Part shown: positions 8,174 to 16,481 of the stretch, in pieces
How positions within the stretch are numbered: the first letter of the stretch is position 1
Layout of the letters: every line of letters begins with the position of its first letter
NCBI RefSeq assembly: GCF_002482385.1
Contig: NZ_DLFW01000039.1
Coordinates: forward strand, 1 to 64,000
Length of the DNA stretch: 64,000 nt
From: Dysgonomonas sp. UBA7710
Lineage (GTDB): Bacteria; Bacteroidota; Bacteroidia; Bacteroidales; Dysgonomonadaceae
Reading direction: 5' to 3'
Position numbers and translations under genes: made by a program
Notes under the pieces: model-generated
Database searches by the model: none
Seen by the model: only the letters and a program-made list of their open reading frames with translations
Told to the model about the DNA's origin: nothing

Positions 8174-8277
8174 GACTGTTTTTAGAGTTATATTGAAAAA
8201 GAGTAGCATAAAACGGCTTATGCAGACTCTAAAATCTATTAATTCATCAACTGTATATCAATCTATTGATTGCTTCA

Positions 8278-8285
8278 CAAATTTA
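8278..8285 (-). promoter_or_regulatory. Promoter -7 box for the OadA-like gene
   Basis: On the minus strand this reads TAAATTTG, fitting TAnnTTTG. It would give a leader of roughly 95-100 nt before the start at 8173. Confidence 0.5.
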
Positions 8286-8520
8286 AGTTTTTATATCTGA
8301 ATAAAAGAATAAAATAATTATTAAAATTATCAATTTGTCATAAAAAAAGCGTAATCTTTCCGTTTTTTGTCTGCTATCTATATAGGTTGCACAAAGAAGG
8401 TAAAAGTGAGCAGTCTTTTTGCTTGATAAATCTTATTTTTTGATCCGTAGGGGGCTGTAGTGAATAGAGAGGATAATTGCTATCTGGTTTTATTTCAGCT
8501 TACAGTATAGCTGTAGTTTG

Positions 8521-8884
8521 AAAAAGTAACAAAGGTAACAGAAACTAATTAAGAATTAAGAATGAAAAATTAATAATTAGCTTGTCATGCTGAGCAGAGC
8601 GAAGCATCTCGCCAGTTAACAGTGAATAGTCATCAGTCATCACTCGTATCTTGTCTACTCGTATCTCAAAAAAAGTAACAGTTTTTTCAGTGAACAGTTA
8701 ACCGTCATCAGTTAACAACTGGTATCTCGTATCTTATCTACTTGTAACTATTCCCAAAAAAGTTACAGCTTTTACGCATTTTAATTATTGAATCCTTAAA
8801 CATTAAATTTTTAAATCCTAAATCCAACACATCAAAGAGCTATAAGCTAGTAGCTAAAGGCTAATAACTTACTGTATAGATAAA
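8521..8884 (+). repeat. Composite intergenic repeat, copy 2
   Basis: It contains a GTAACAAAGGTAACAG word (8526-8541), a TGTCATGCTGAGCAGAGCGA word (8583-8613), AACAGTTAAC-like words, CTCGTATCTTGTCTACTCG words, and the terminal CAAAGAGCTATAAGC word (8833-8864) followed by TATAGATAAA (8875-8884). The block 8675-8750 matches 16036-16111 at 74 of 76 positions. Nothing in 8286-8999 looks coding. The GTAAC end points to the 5' end of the OadA-like gene and the other end to the 3' end of nfnB. Confidence 0.75.
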
Positions 8885-8945
8885 TTTTTTTAAAAAAATA
8901 ATTTTCGTGTGGTTGCCTTAATTGAGGCGTGTAGTATACAAATAA

Positions 8946-8979
8946 AAAAGAGATTATAAATTTCTTTATAACCTCTTTT
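8946..8979 (-). terminator. Terminator of the nfnAB operon
   Basis: An inverted repeat of about 15 bp with one mismatch (AAAAGAGATTATAAA / TTTATAACCTCTTTT). On the minus strand it is followed by TTTTTTATTT, as expected for an intrinsic terminator about 20 nt after the nfnB stop. Confidence 0.7.
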
Positions 8980-8999
8980 ATTTTGATTTTCTATTTTGC

Positions 9000-10472
9000 T
9001 TAATTTCTTAACGCCTTATCCATTGCTGCTGCAGCTTTACGTCCGTCGCCCATGGCAAGGATTACGGTTGCTCCTCCGCGTACAATATCTCCTCCGGCAT
9101 ACACTTCAGGTAAGGCTGACTGCATCGTATCCTGATTGACTATAATTGTTCCCCATTTGGAAACTTCAAGGCCTTTGAATGTGGATGGGATTAATGGATT
9201 CGGTGAAACTCCCACACTGACAATTACCTGGTCTACATCGAACCACTCGGTTGCACCTTCGATAGCAACCGGTTTACGGCGACCCGAAGCATCAGGCTCA
9301 CCCAGCTCCATCTTTTGAAGAAGCATACGCTGTACACGTCCGTTCTCGTCCCCTTCGTATCTGAGTGGATTGTGCAGGGTATGGAATATTATACCTTCCT
9401 CCTTGGCATGTTTCACTTCTTCGATACGTGCCGGCATTTCTTCTTCCGAACGACGATATACAATATATGCCTTTTCTGCGCCTAAGCGTTTTGCTGTACG
9501 TACGGCATCCATCGCTGTGTTTCCGGCTCCGATAACAGCAACTTTTTTGCCCATCTGCACAGGAGTGTCGCTTTCCGGATTTGAAGCGTCCATAAGGTTT
9601 ACGCGTGTGAGGAATTCATTACAAGACATCACGCCGATAAGGTTTTCACCCGGGATATTCATAAAATTAGGTAATCCTGCACCACTGGCGGCGAATATTC
9701 CTTTGAATCCGTCGCTCAGTAAATCCTCACGGGAAATAGTTTTGCCTACGATACAGTTGTTGATGAATTTTACGCCCATTTCGCGAAGGACGTTTATCTC
9801 AACATCCACTATCTCGTTAGGAAGGCGGAATTCAGGTATACCATATTTTAATACGCCTCCGATCTCGTGTAATGCTTCGAATACAGTGACATCATATCCC
9901 AGTTTCGCCATATCTCCGGCAAAAGCCAGACCGGCAGGGCCTGATCCTACTACTGCGATTTTAATACCGTTGGCAGGGGCTAGTTCAGGTAAGGACATTT
10001 GTCCGCTTTCGCGTTCATAATCTGCAGCAAATCGTTCCAGATAACCGATAGCAACAGGCTCTTTTTTCATCTTTTGTATATAGATACATTTTGCTTCGCA
10101 CTGTTTTTCCTGTGGACATACACGTCCGCAAACGGCCGGCAAAGCGCTGGTCTCTTTCAGCACTTTTGCAGCTTCGAGGAACTCTCCCCGCTCAATATTT
10201 TTAATAAATGAAGGTATCTGTATGTTAACCGGACAGCCTTCCATACATGTAGGGTTGGCACAATCGAGGCAGCGCGCAGCCTCAAACATTGCCTGCTCCT
10301 TTGTTAATCCCAGATTAACTTCTTCTTTCAATGAATGGCTTCTGTATTCGGCATCCAGCTCCGGCATGTGTACGCGCGGCCTCTCGCCACGCTCTTTGGC
10401 TTTCATGCCTCTGCGTAGTTCGTCTCTCCAGGGCTCGCTACGTCTTGCCTGTATGTTCTCTTGTTCTGTCAT
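9000..10472 (-). CDS. nfnB: NADH-dependent ferredoxin:NADP+ oxidoreductase subunit B (GltD-like)
   Basis: 490 residues. N-terminal cysteine clusters bind 4Fe-4S centres (CLDCANPTCMEGCPVNI and CGRVCPQEKQCEAKC). Two nucleotide-binding folds follow: VVGSGPAGLAFAGDMAKLG for FAD and VIGAGNTAMDAVRTA for NADP(H), then the C-terminal YAGGDIVRGGATVILAMGDG FAD motif. Alone it would be annotated as glutamate synthase small subunit, but no large subunit is present and a PyrK-like partner lies directly upstream, which is the Nfn arrangement. Nfn reversibly couples NADH and reduced ferredoxin to NADP+ by flavin-based bifurcation. The start at 10472 (MTEQENIQ) replaces a longer ORF whose first 28 codons lie in repeat-like spacer DNA. 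Confidence 0.88.
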   Translation of the reverse strand: MTEQENIQARRSEPWRDELRRGMKAKERGERPRVHMPELDAEYRSHSLKEEVNLGLTKEQAMFEAARCLDCANPTCMEGCPVNIQIPSFIKNIERGEFLEAAKVLKETSALPAVCGRVCPQEKQCEAKCIYIQKMKKEPVAIGYLERFAADYERESGQMSLPELAPANGIKIAVVGSGPAGLAFAGDMAKLGYDVTVFEALHEIGGVLKYGIPEFRLPNEIVDVEINVLREMGVKFINNCIVGKTISREDLLSDGFKGIFAASGAGLPNFMNIPGENLIGVMSCNEFLTRVNLMDASNPESDTPVQMGKKVAVIGAGNTAMDAVRTAKRLGAEKAYIVYRRSEEEMPARIEEVKHAKEEGIIFHTLHNPLRYEGDENGRVQRMLLQKMELGEPDASGRRKPVAIEGATEWFDVDQVIVSVGVSPNPLIPSTFKGLEVSKWGTIIVNQDTMQSALPEVYAGGDIVRGGATVILAMGDGRKAAAAMDKALRN

Positions 10473-10571
10473 TTTTTTAGTTATAAGTTTTAAGTAATGT
10501 GTAATAAGTAACGGATGTGAAATGAAAGAAGTAAAACCCCTTCTTAGTCCTTTCAACTTTTTACTTAATAC

Positions 10572-11354
10572 TTAATTGTATGCTTTCAATCTCATCAACA
10601 TTTCATCGAAATCAACTTCGTGAGCATTGAATTCAGGGCCATCAACGCATACAAACTTGGTTTTACCTCCAACGGTGATGCGGCATGCACCACACATTCC
10701 TGTTCCATCGACCATTATGGTGTTTAAGGAGGCCATTGTAGGTATATTATATTTTTGAGTAAGAAGGGATACGAATTTCATCATAATGGCAGGTCCTATA
10801 GTTACGCACAGATCTACCTTCTCCCTATTGACTACCATCTCGATGCCGTTTGTAATCAATCCTTTATGTCCATACGAACCATCGTCTGTCATAACAATTA
10901 CTTCATCAGAATACTCGGCGACCTGCTTTTCGAGGATTACCAGGTCTTTTGTACGCGCTGCTAGAACTGAGATCACTTTATTCCCGGCTTTTTTCATCGC
11001 TTCTATGATAGGCAGCATAGGAGCAATACCAACACCACCGCCTGCACATATTACGGTACCGTAATTTTCGATATGGGTAGCTTGTCCCAAAGGCCCTACA
11101 ACATCTGTGATGTAATCACCTGTGTTGAGGTTGCAGATCTTTTTAGAAGATGCGCCTACAGCCTGTATAACTATAGTTATCGTACCCTTAGCCACATCAG
11201 AAGCGGCAATTGTGAGAGGAATACGCTCTCCTTTTTCGCCTACCCGTACAATTACAAAGTGTCCGGCTTTACGGCTTCGTGCTATCAGAGGTGCTTCTAC
11301 CTCAAACTTTACTACATTTTCAGAGAAATACTCTTTGTCTACAATTTTATTCAT
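10572..11354 (-). CDS. nfnA: NADH-dependent ferredoxin:NADP+ oxidoreductase subunit A (PyrK-like)
   Basis: 260 residues, family of sulfide/dihydroorotate dehydrogenase FAD/NAD-binding subunits. The N-terminal FAD barrel has HFVIVRVGEKGERIPLTIA. The NAD domain has VICAGGGVGIAPMLPIIEAMKKAGN. Near the C-terminus the 2Fe-2S cysteines appear in DGTGMCGACRI and FVCVDGP. It lies 99 nt upstream of nfnB in the same direction and carries the bifurcating FAD of the Nfn complex. The 99-nt spacer is AT-rich and holds words such as TACTTAATACTTAATTG that resemble those in the composite repeats. Confidence 0.87.
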   Translation of the reverse strand: MNKIVDKEYFSENVVKFEVEAPLIARSRKAGHFVIVRVGEKGERIPLTIAASDVAKGTITIVIQAVGASSKKICNLNTGDYITDVVGPLGQATHIENYGTVICAGGGVGIAPMLPIIEAMKKAGNKVISVLAARTKDLVILEKQVAEYSDEVIVMTDDGSYGHKGLITNGIEMVVNREKVDLCVTIGPAIMMKFVSLLTQKYNIPTMASLNTIMVDGTGMCGACRITVGGKTKFVCVDGPEFNAHEVDFDEMLMRLKAYN

Positions 11355-11710
11355 TCCAGAATATTAGTTTAAGAGGAGACTTAAGGTCACGGACCTGTTC
11401 ATCATTTTATTAAGTTTAAATACAAGAAGTAATTAGATTGAAAATGGATCATTAAATGTTTTCTTCTACTTATTCTTGATTTTATGGTTAGTTTTTTTAG
11501 TGTTATCAACAGTTTATCTTTTTACATGTTATATTAAAAAAATAGAGAATGGACTGTTAAAATGTCAAAATGCAGCCTTTTCATCGAAAAAATATGTGAT
11601 TAGGGTTTAAAAGAATTCTTTTGTCAAGATATTTTTCAAACCTGACACGCAAAGTTACGACAAAGTTTATTTACTAAGTAATTATCTGCTATAAAATATC
11701 ATATAATTTG
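11355..11710. other. Intergenic region without a gene
   Basis: AT-rich leader and promoter region upstream of nfnA. Apart from the -7 box at 11650-11657 I see no ORF, hairpin or repeat of note. Confidence 0.6.
11650..11657 (-). promoter_or_regulatory. Promoter -7 box for nfnAB
   Basis: On the minus strand this reads TAACTTTG (TAnnTTTG). It would imply a long leader (~290 nt) before nfnA, so another promoter closer to the gene is possible. Confidence 0.4.
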
Positions 11711-13369
11711 TTAGTTTAAGTTTTTGTGGAAAAATTCGACAATATTTCCATAACCTTCTATTTCCAACTTTTTGCGAATAACGGACTTCTTCATCTGGAT
11801 GGTATTGATACTGAATTCTAATATGACAGCTATTTCGTTATTACTAAGTCCGGCATATTCAAGGCAACATATACGGATTTCAATCTCGTCCAGTTGAGGA
11901 TACTTTTTTCGGATTGTATCCGGAATGCCTTTATATAGCTGGTTCATTATATCGAATAGCTTATTCCAATCAAGGTTTTCCTGGTTGTAAACAATTTCGT
12001 TTACCTTTTTCAATAGTTTCTGTCCATGTTTCTTTTCTTCCCCTTTCAATTCTGTTTTAAGTAAAGCGACCTTCTTCAAGATGTCGAAGTGCTGGAATAG
12101 AACTTTTCTGAAGGAGTTTTCTTTCTCATCTATGTTATCGGCCATCTCCTGCATTTGAAATATTTTTAGATGAGCAGCAGCCAGTGCCGCTTTGTATTTA
12201 GCTCTCTTCCGGTAAAAAACTAAACCCATTATCAGAATAAGTATAAATAACAGGACTATAATAAGGAACACTATTCGTCTTTCGATGAGAAGACTGTTGT
12301 TCTCATTCTGTATCAGCTCGAAGTCATACTTTTTCTGGATATCAAGAATTATCTGGTTATTTGTGCCCTTGAGCATCTTTTTCAAGAGTGCAGCATATTC
12401 TTTATAATCGGTTAATGCCTGTTGATAGTTCTTGTCTTTTTCCGCAGTTTTAGCCAATAATTGAAAGAGTATTAATTTCAATGGATGGTTATCATGTCCC
12501 TTTATCAATGTAAGTGATTTATTGATATAGAATAATGTGGAGTCTTTGTTCTGCTCTTCATCGAATGAATAAGCTATGTTAAGATAGTTCCTTGCTACCT
12601 CTTCGTTGTCACTTAAGTAAGGTATGGAATGCCTGAAATAAGCTCTGGCCTGATCCCGTTCCCCAATGCTGCCGAGGGCAAAACCCATGTTTCGAATAAT
12701 AAAGGCTTGTTCTGTAGAGTCATTGTGTACCTTGGCCAGAGATAAACCTTTGTTATAATAGTAAAAACTACTGTCCGTATTCCCTTTCATAAGCAGATTA
12801 GATCCTATTTTGTCATAGGCTATAATTTCATTTTTATATTTTCCTGCTTTATTGAAATACAGAATCGCTTGTCTGTATCTGATAATCGCTTCATCGCTTA
12901 AAAGCTGGTTTTGGTAGAGGTCTCCTATATAGAATTCTATCAGGCCTTTAAGAGCATTGTTGCTGCTCTCCTTTGCGTGGGTTTCTGCATTTAAGTAGGT
13001 GCTCATAGCCATCTGTGTGTTTCCCCGTGCAGCTAAAATATATCCGCTGTATAGAGAAGCGATAACTATATTTTCCATTTCACCTTTTTCTTCGTAATAT
13101 CTCTTTGTCTCAAAGATCAGAGTGTCATTAGTTATGTCCTCCAATGCTTTGTCTTTGGCTTGGATATGCAGCAGAATATATTTGTTGTAGGCCTCTTTGT
13201 CCAGATTTTTAGGATCAATCCCGTTGTTGAGTATCTGTAGCGCCTCTTTCGGGTTTTGCTCTAAAAGGATTTCCGCCCTGCTTAGTGTTTCTTTTGCCTT
13301 ATTTCCATTTAGATTACAAGCTGAAAACACCGTGCATAGTATGAAAATGAACCCCCAATTTTTATACAT
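11711..13369 (-). CDS. TPR-transmembrane-HTH regulator (LuxR-like C-terminus)
   Basis: 552 residues. It starts with a lipoprotein-like signal (FILCTVFSAC), followed by tetratricopeptide-like helices for about 330 residues (periplasmic). One transmembrane segment (IVFLIIVLLFILILIMGLVF, 20 residues) follows, then a coiled coil and a cytoplasmic C-terminal winged HTH: LDEIEIRICCLEYAGLSNNE and FSINTIQMKKSVIRKKLEI, typical of GerE/LuxR-type helices. This architecture is common in Bacteroidota as a membrane-bound transcription factor with a periplasmic sensor; the ligand is not known. The start at 13369 (MYKNWGFIF) gives the best signal peptide; an in-frame ATG at 13411 is an alternative. It stands alone, divergent from the DUF3244 gene. 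Confidence 0.8.
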   Translation of the reverse strand: MYKNWGFIFILCTVFSACNLNGNKAKETLSRAEILLEQNPKEALQILNNGIDPKNLDKEAYNKYILLHIQAKDKALEDITNDTLIFETKRYYEEKGEMENIVIASLYSGYILAARGNTQMAMSTYLNAETHAKESSNNALKGLIEFYIGDLYQNQLLSDEAIIRYRQAILYFNKAGKYKNEIIAYDKIGSNLLMKGNTDSSFYYYNKGLSLAKVHNDSTEQAFIIRNMGFALGSIGERDQARAYFRHSIPYLSDNEEVARNYLNIAYSFDEEQNKDSTLFYINKSLTLIKGHDNHPLKLILFQLLAKTAEKDKNYQQALTDYKEYAALLKKMLKGTNNQIILDIQKKYDFELIQNENNSLLIERRIVFLIIVLLFILILIMGLVFYRKRAKYKAALAAAHLKIFQMQEMADNIDEKENSFRKVLFQHFDILKKVALLKTELKGEEKKHGQKLLKKVNEIVYNQENLDWNKLFDIMNQLYKGIPDTIRKKYPQLDEIEIRICCLEYAGLSNNEIAVILEFSINTIQMKKSVIRKKLEIEGYGNIVEFFHKNLN

Positions 13370-13483
13370 AATTTGAATCATTAGAAGCATAATTATTGAA
13401 AATGACTTCATAGTTAGCTAAAAAAAGGTTTCAAAACAAGAAATATAGTATAATTATTCTAAGAAAAAATCTATATAAAACAA

Positions 13484-13491
13484 TATATTTG
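13484..13491 (+). promoter_or_regulatory. Possible promoter -7 box for the DUF3244 gene
   Basis: TATATTTG fits the -7 consensus. A second candidate, TAGTTTTG at 13589-13596, is closer to the ATG at 13641. I cannot tell which one is used. Confidence 0.35.
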
Positions 13492-13640
13492 TAAATGTAA
13501 TTATTTTATTATTAATTATATATAAAAAACAGGACTTGTAAAAATCTATATCATTCAAAAAAACATTGCATTTGTTTATTTCATCCATTAGTTTTGTATC
13601 AGACTTACAGAGAAAGACGACCTTGCAATTCCTTGTGGCT

Positions 13641-14081
13641 ATGAGAAAGATTTATCTGTGTTTTTTGGTTTTGGTTGTTTCATTTATTATAAACACGTAT
13701 ATGTATTCGTTCAATAGTAAGAATAGTTATTACATCCTAAGTGTGAATGATGATGTTGACTGGGAAATTACAGTAAAGATCCTCACAGGATCCAATAGAC
13801 CAAGGATGGCAGATGCCGGCAAGACTGTATCTCTGTTTAAGCCTGTACAGATTTATCGAAGCAATTTTGGTTTGAAGGTCAATCTGTTCATTTACGGAAA
13901 GATAAATATCAAGATTGTTGATAATACAGGTATGCCGGTTTATTTACGTCAATTCACACCGGATGGTGTTAATACTAAAGTTGAAATAAATACCTCCGGA
14001 TGGAATAGTGGTAGTTATACTATTACTCTATCAGATGCAGCAGGAACAAATATTGCTGTCGGAGAATTCGATATACGTTAG
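13641..14081 (+). CDS. DUF3244-like exported protein
   Basis: 146 residues with an N-terminal signal/anchor segment (MRKIYLCFLVLVVSFIINTY). The C-terminal ~90 residues have an Ig-like strand pattern: LKVNLFIYGKINIKIVDNTG, PVYLRQF, WNSGSYTITLSDAAG and a final VGEFDIR, the DUF3244 hallmark of Bacteroidales. It is probably exported; the role is unknown. The start at 13641 was chosen for the signal peptide, since the 25 codons upstream (from 13566) are not signal-like and overlap a promoter candidate. It stands alone between divergent and convergent neighbours, with a strong terminator after it. Confidence 0.7.
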   Translation: MRKIYLCFLVLVVSFIINTYMYSFNSKNSYYILSVNDDVDWEITVKILTGSNRPRMADAGKTVSLFKPVQIYRSNFGLKVNLFIYGKINIKIVDNTGMPVYLRQFTPDGVNTKVEINTSGWNSGSYTITLSDAAGTNIAVGEFDIR

Positions 14082-14184
14082 GTTTATTAGGCAAAGATAC
14101 TTTTCCCGCAAGACTTAGCTTACTTACAATTACAATTTATTATTGGGGAAGTCTTTTGCAACAGCTACTTGCAAATAGCTATGG

Positions 14185-14214
14185 AAAGGGTGAATCTGGA
14201 CAGATTTGCCCTTT
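14185..14214. terminator. Bidirectional terminator between convergent DUF3244 and yeiH-like genes
   Basis: AAAGGGTGAATCTG pairs with CAGATTTGCCCTTT over 14 positions (two G-T), followed by TTTACATTTTT on the plus strand. It lies between two converging genes. Confidence 0.65.
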
Positions 14215-14221
14215 TACATTT

Positions 14222-15145
14222 TTAGAAAACGAAGCGTATCCAGCAATAGGAAAGGACGGCGATTATGATCCATAAGACTATACCAAGCAGAAATGTGTTG
14301 ACTCCGGTTTCCTTTACCTCTTTCATGTTTATGGATGTTCCTATAAAAAACAATGAGACCATCATCCCTTTCTTTCCGAGCCAGCTGAGATGATCGTTAG
14401 TTTCGGCCATTCCCGGTATATAATTACCTATAATGATAGCAACTACGAATAGGAAGATGAACCAGGGGATATTTATCTTAGATGCTTTGTTTTTATTGAA
14501 GAATGCTATACACAAAGCTAAAGGAATGATCCATAATGTACGGGTAAGTTTTACTGTAGTACCTACCTGCAAGGCCTGTTCACCATATGCGGAGCAGGCT
14601 CCGACTACAGAGCTGGTGTCGTGGATGGCAATGGCGGCCCAATAGCCGAAATGTGTCTGGTCCATTTGTAGTAAATGCCCAATTACGGGAAATATAAATA
14701 GTCCCACAGCATTTAATACGAATATTACAGCCAGAGAAAAACTTATTTCGTTGTTTTTTGCGCCTAATACAGGTGCTATCGCTGCTATGGCGCTCCCTCC
14801 GCAAATAGCGGTTCCTCCCGAAATAAGCATAGTCGTATTTTTCTGTACCTGAAGAAATCTGCCGAGAATAATACCGCAAATCATGGTAACGGCGACAGAG
14901 ACAACGGTGATTATAAATCCTGTTTTTCCGGTTTGCACAACATCGTGCACCGACATGGAAAATCCCATGCATACAATTGAAGCCTGTAGCAGATATTTTG
15001 TTAGTTTCCCTGTTTTCACTACCTCTTCCCCTTTGTAGAAGATAGCAAGCAATATGCCTATAAACAGGGCCAGAGGAGCAGAGAAGAATGGAAAAAGACA
15101 GCAGATAGGAATGATATAATATAATTTACCCAGATATTTTTGCAT
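14222..15145 (-). CDS. YeiH family putative sulfate exporter (UPF0324)
   Basis: 307 residues, a polytopic inner membrane protein with about ten hydrophobic segments. Family signatures are present: SGGTAICGGSAIAAIAPVLG and WAAIAIHDTSSVVGA, followed by VKLTRTLWIIPLAL. The family is annotated as sulfate exporter on thin evidence, so the substrate remains open. The gene starts 4 nt after the ybeY stop and is therefore the second gene of a ybeY operon. No lysR-type regulator is nearby. Confidence 0.82.
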   Translation of the reverse strand: MQKYLGKLYYIIPICCLFPFFSAPLALFIGILLAIFYKGEEVVKTGKLTKYLLQASIVCMGFSMSVHDVVQTGKTGFIITVVSVAVTMICGIILGRFLQVQKNTTMLISGGTAICGGSAIAAIAPVLGAKNNEISFSLAVIFVLNAVGLFIFPVIGHLLQMDQTHFGYWAAIAIHDTSSVVGACSAYGEQALQVGTTVKLTRTLWIIPLALCIAFFNKNKASKINIPWFIFLFVVAIIIGNYIPGMAETNDHLSWLGKKGMMVSLFFIGTSINMKEVKETGVNTFLLGIVLWIIIAVLSYCWIRFVF

Positions 15146-15149
15146 GATT

Positions 15150-15569
15150 TTATTCCTCCAGCATTTTTAGCGCTTTGTTTTCGCACTCAGTCATAAATTC
15201 GCGTTCACCGGGGCCTTTATCATTGATCCCGCACAAATGAAGGATTCCATGTATTATAATCCGGTGAATTTCTTCATCATAATTTGTCTCAAATTGTTCG
15301 GCATTGCTCTTTACCGTATCCAGGCTTATGAATATATCTCCGGAAATAATTTCGCCCTCGGTGTAGTCGAAAGTAATTATGTCCGTGTAGTAATCATGCT
15401 GTAAGTATTGATTGTTTATTTCCAGAATCTTTCTGTCGGAACAAAAAATGAAGGAAATATCCCCGACTCTTTTTTTATAAGAAGCCGCTACGGATTTTAT
15501 CCAGTTTGTAGTCTCACGCTTTTCTATAGAGGGTAGTTTTACCTCTTCCGCCTGATATAATATAGCCAT
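15150..15569 (-). CDS. ybeY: Endoribonuclease YbeY (rRNA maturation factor)
   Basis: 139 residues, the usual length. YbeY is a single-strand-specific metal-dependent RNase acting in 16S rRNA 3' maturation and ribosome quality control. The zinc motif reads HGILHLCGIND (His107, His111). The third ligand, His in the enterobacterial HGxLHLxGxDH form, is absent and Asp117 is the likely replacement. The central strand YTDIITFDYTEGEIISGDIF is typical. First gene of an operon with the YeiH-like exporter; a -7 box lies 31 nt upstream. Confidence 0.9.
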   Translation of the reverse strand: MAILYQAEEVKLPSIEKRETTNWIKSVAASYKKRVGDISFIFCSDRKILEINNQYLQHDYYTDIITFDYTEGEIISGDIFISLDTVKSNAEQFETNYDEEIHRIIIHGILHLCGINDKGPGEREFMTECENKALKMLEE

Positions 15570-15599
15570 AACCGGTTTTTGATTAGAGAAATGATTCTA

Positions 15600-15607
15600 C
15601 AAAGGTA
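15600..15607 (-). promoter_or_regulatory. Promoter -7 box for ybeY
   Basis: On the minus strand this reads TACCTTTG, a clear TAnnTTTG, 31 nt before the start codon. Confidence 0.6.
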
Positions 15608-15796
15608 AATTATATTAAGTAACTGTTTAAATTTTATTTGGTAAAATTTAAACAGTTATTCGTATCAGTTGTAGAAATTAAATATTCTATTGTTATCTAT
15701 TTCGTCCCATCTGAACGTTCATTTTGGCATTGCCATTACCCGCAATAAACAGAATATTCGAATGTTTGTATAAGATAATCTCCTTTGCTGCGATTT

Positions 15797-16406
15797 GCAA
15801 AAGGTAACAACATTATCAGTAAACAGTCAACAGTTATCAGTAAACAATTAGAACTCCTTTATACTTATTACTCAATACTTATTACTTGCTAAAAGGTAAC
15901 AAAAGTAACAGATATATCAATCAACAGTTAGCAGTTAACAATATCGTGGCTTGTCATGCTGAGAGAAACGAAGCATCTCGTCAGAGAGTAGTTAACAGCT
16001 TGTATCCCATGTCTTTCTCCAAAAAGGTAACAAAGGTAACAGTTTTTTCAGTGAACAGTTAACAGTCATCAGTTAACAACTGGTATCTCGTATCTTGTCT
16101 ACTTGTAACTAAAAAAGTAACAAAAGTAACACTATTTACAGTAAACAGTCAACAACTGGTAAGATGTAAAACCTTTGCGTCTCTGCGTCTTTGCGTGAGA
16201 CAAAATAAAGTATCTTGTAACCCGTAACTGTCCGCAGGGCGTAGTAACTTGTAACTTTCTCAAAAGGTAACAAAGGTAACAGCCTTTTCAGCTTTTAAAA
16301 TTTTTTTATTCTTTCTTTTCCCCTTCGGGGGCCGGGGGCCTGTTCAATCTTTCAAAGAGCTATCAGCTAACCGTTATTAACTATTAGCTGTTACATATAG
16401 ATAAAT
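15797..16406 (+). repeat. Composite intergenic repeat, copy 3 (longest)
   Basis: At least six GGTAAC(AAAGGTAAC)AG words alternate with AACAGTTAAC-type words and CTCGTATCTTGTCTACTTG words. It also has the TGTCATGCTGAGAGAAACGA word (15954-15985), a TTTGCGTCTCTGCGTCTTTG word (16174-16198), a GTCCGCAGGGCGTAGTAAC word (16230-16248) and the terminal CAAAGAGCTATCAGC word (16353) with TATAGATAAA at 16396-16405. 15843-15881 is identical to 61602-61640. No ORF is present in 15608-16481. It separates divergent ybeY and recG. Confidence 0.75.
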
Positions 16407-16481
16407 ATCTTTTATATTCCTTGTGCTATACCTCACAAATTCTTGTAACTTTACAAGTTAATATGTTTCTTGACAGGTAAA

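Noticed and set aside
8521..8884. CRISPR array
   Set aside because: The repeated words vary in spacing and length, differ by point changes, have no uniform spacers, and no cas genes are present.
9370..10020. 216-codon plus-strand ORF opposite nfnB
   Set aside because: Shadow of the conserved nfnB frame; composition not protein-like.
9000..10472. Glutamate synthase small subunit (gltD)
   Set aside because: No large subunit gene is present and the adjacent PyrK-like gene makes NfnB the better reading.
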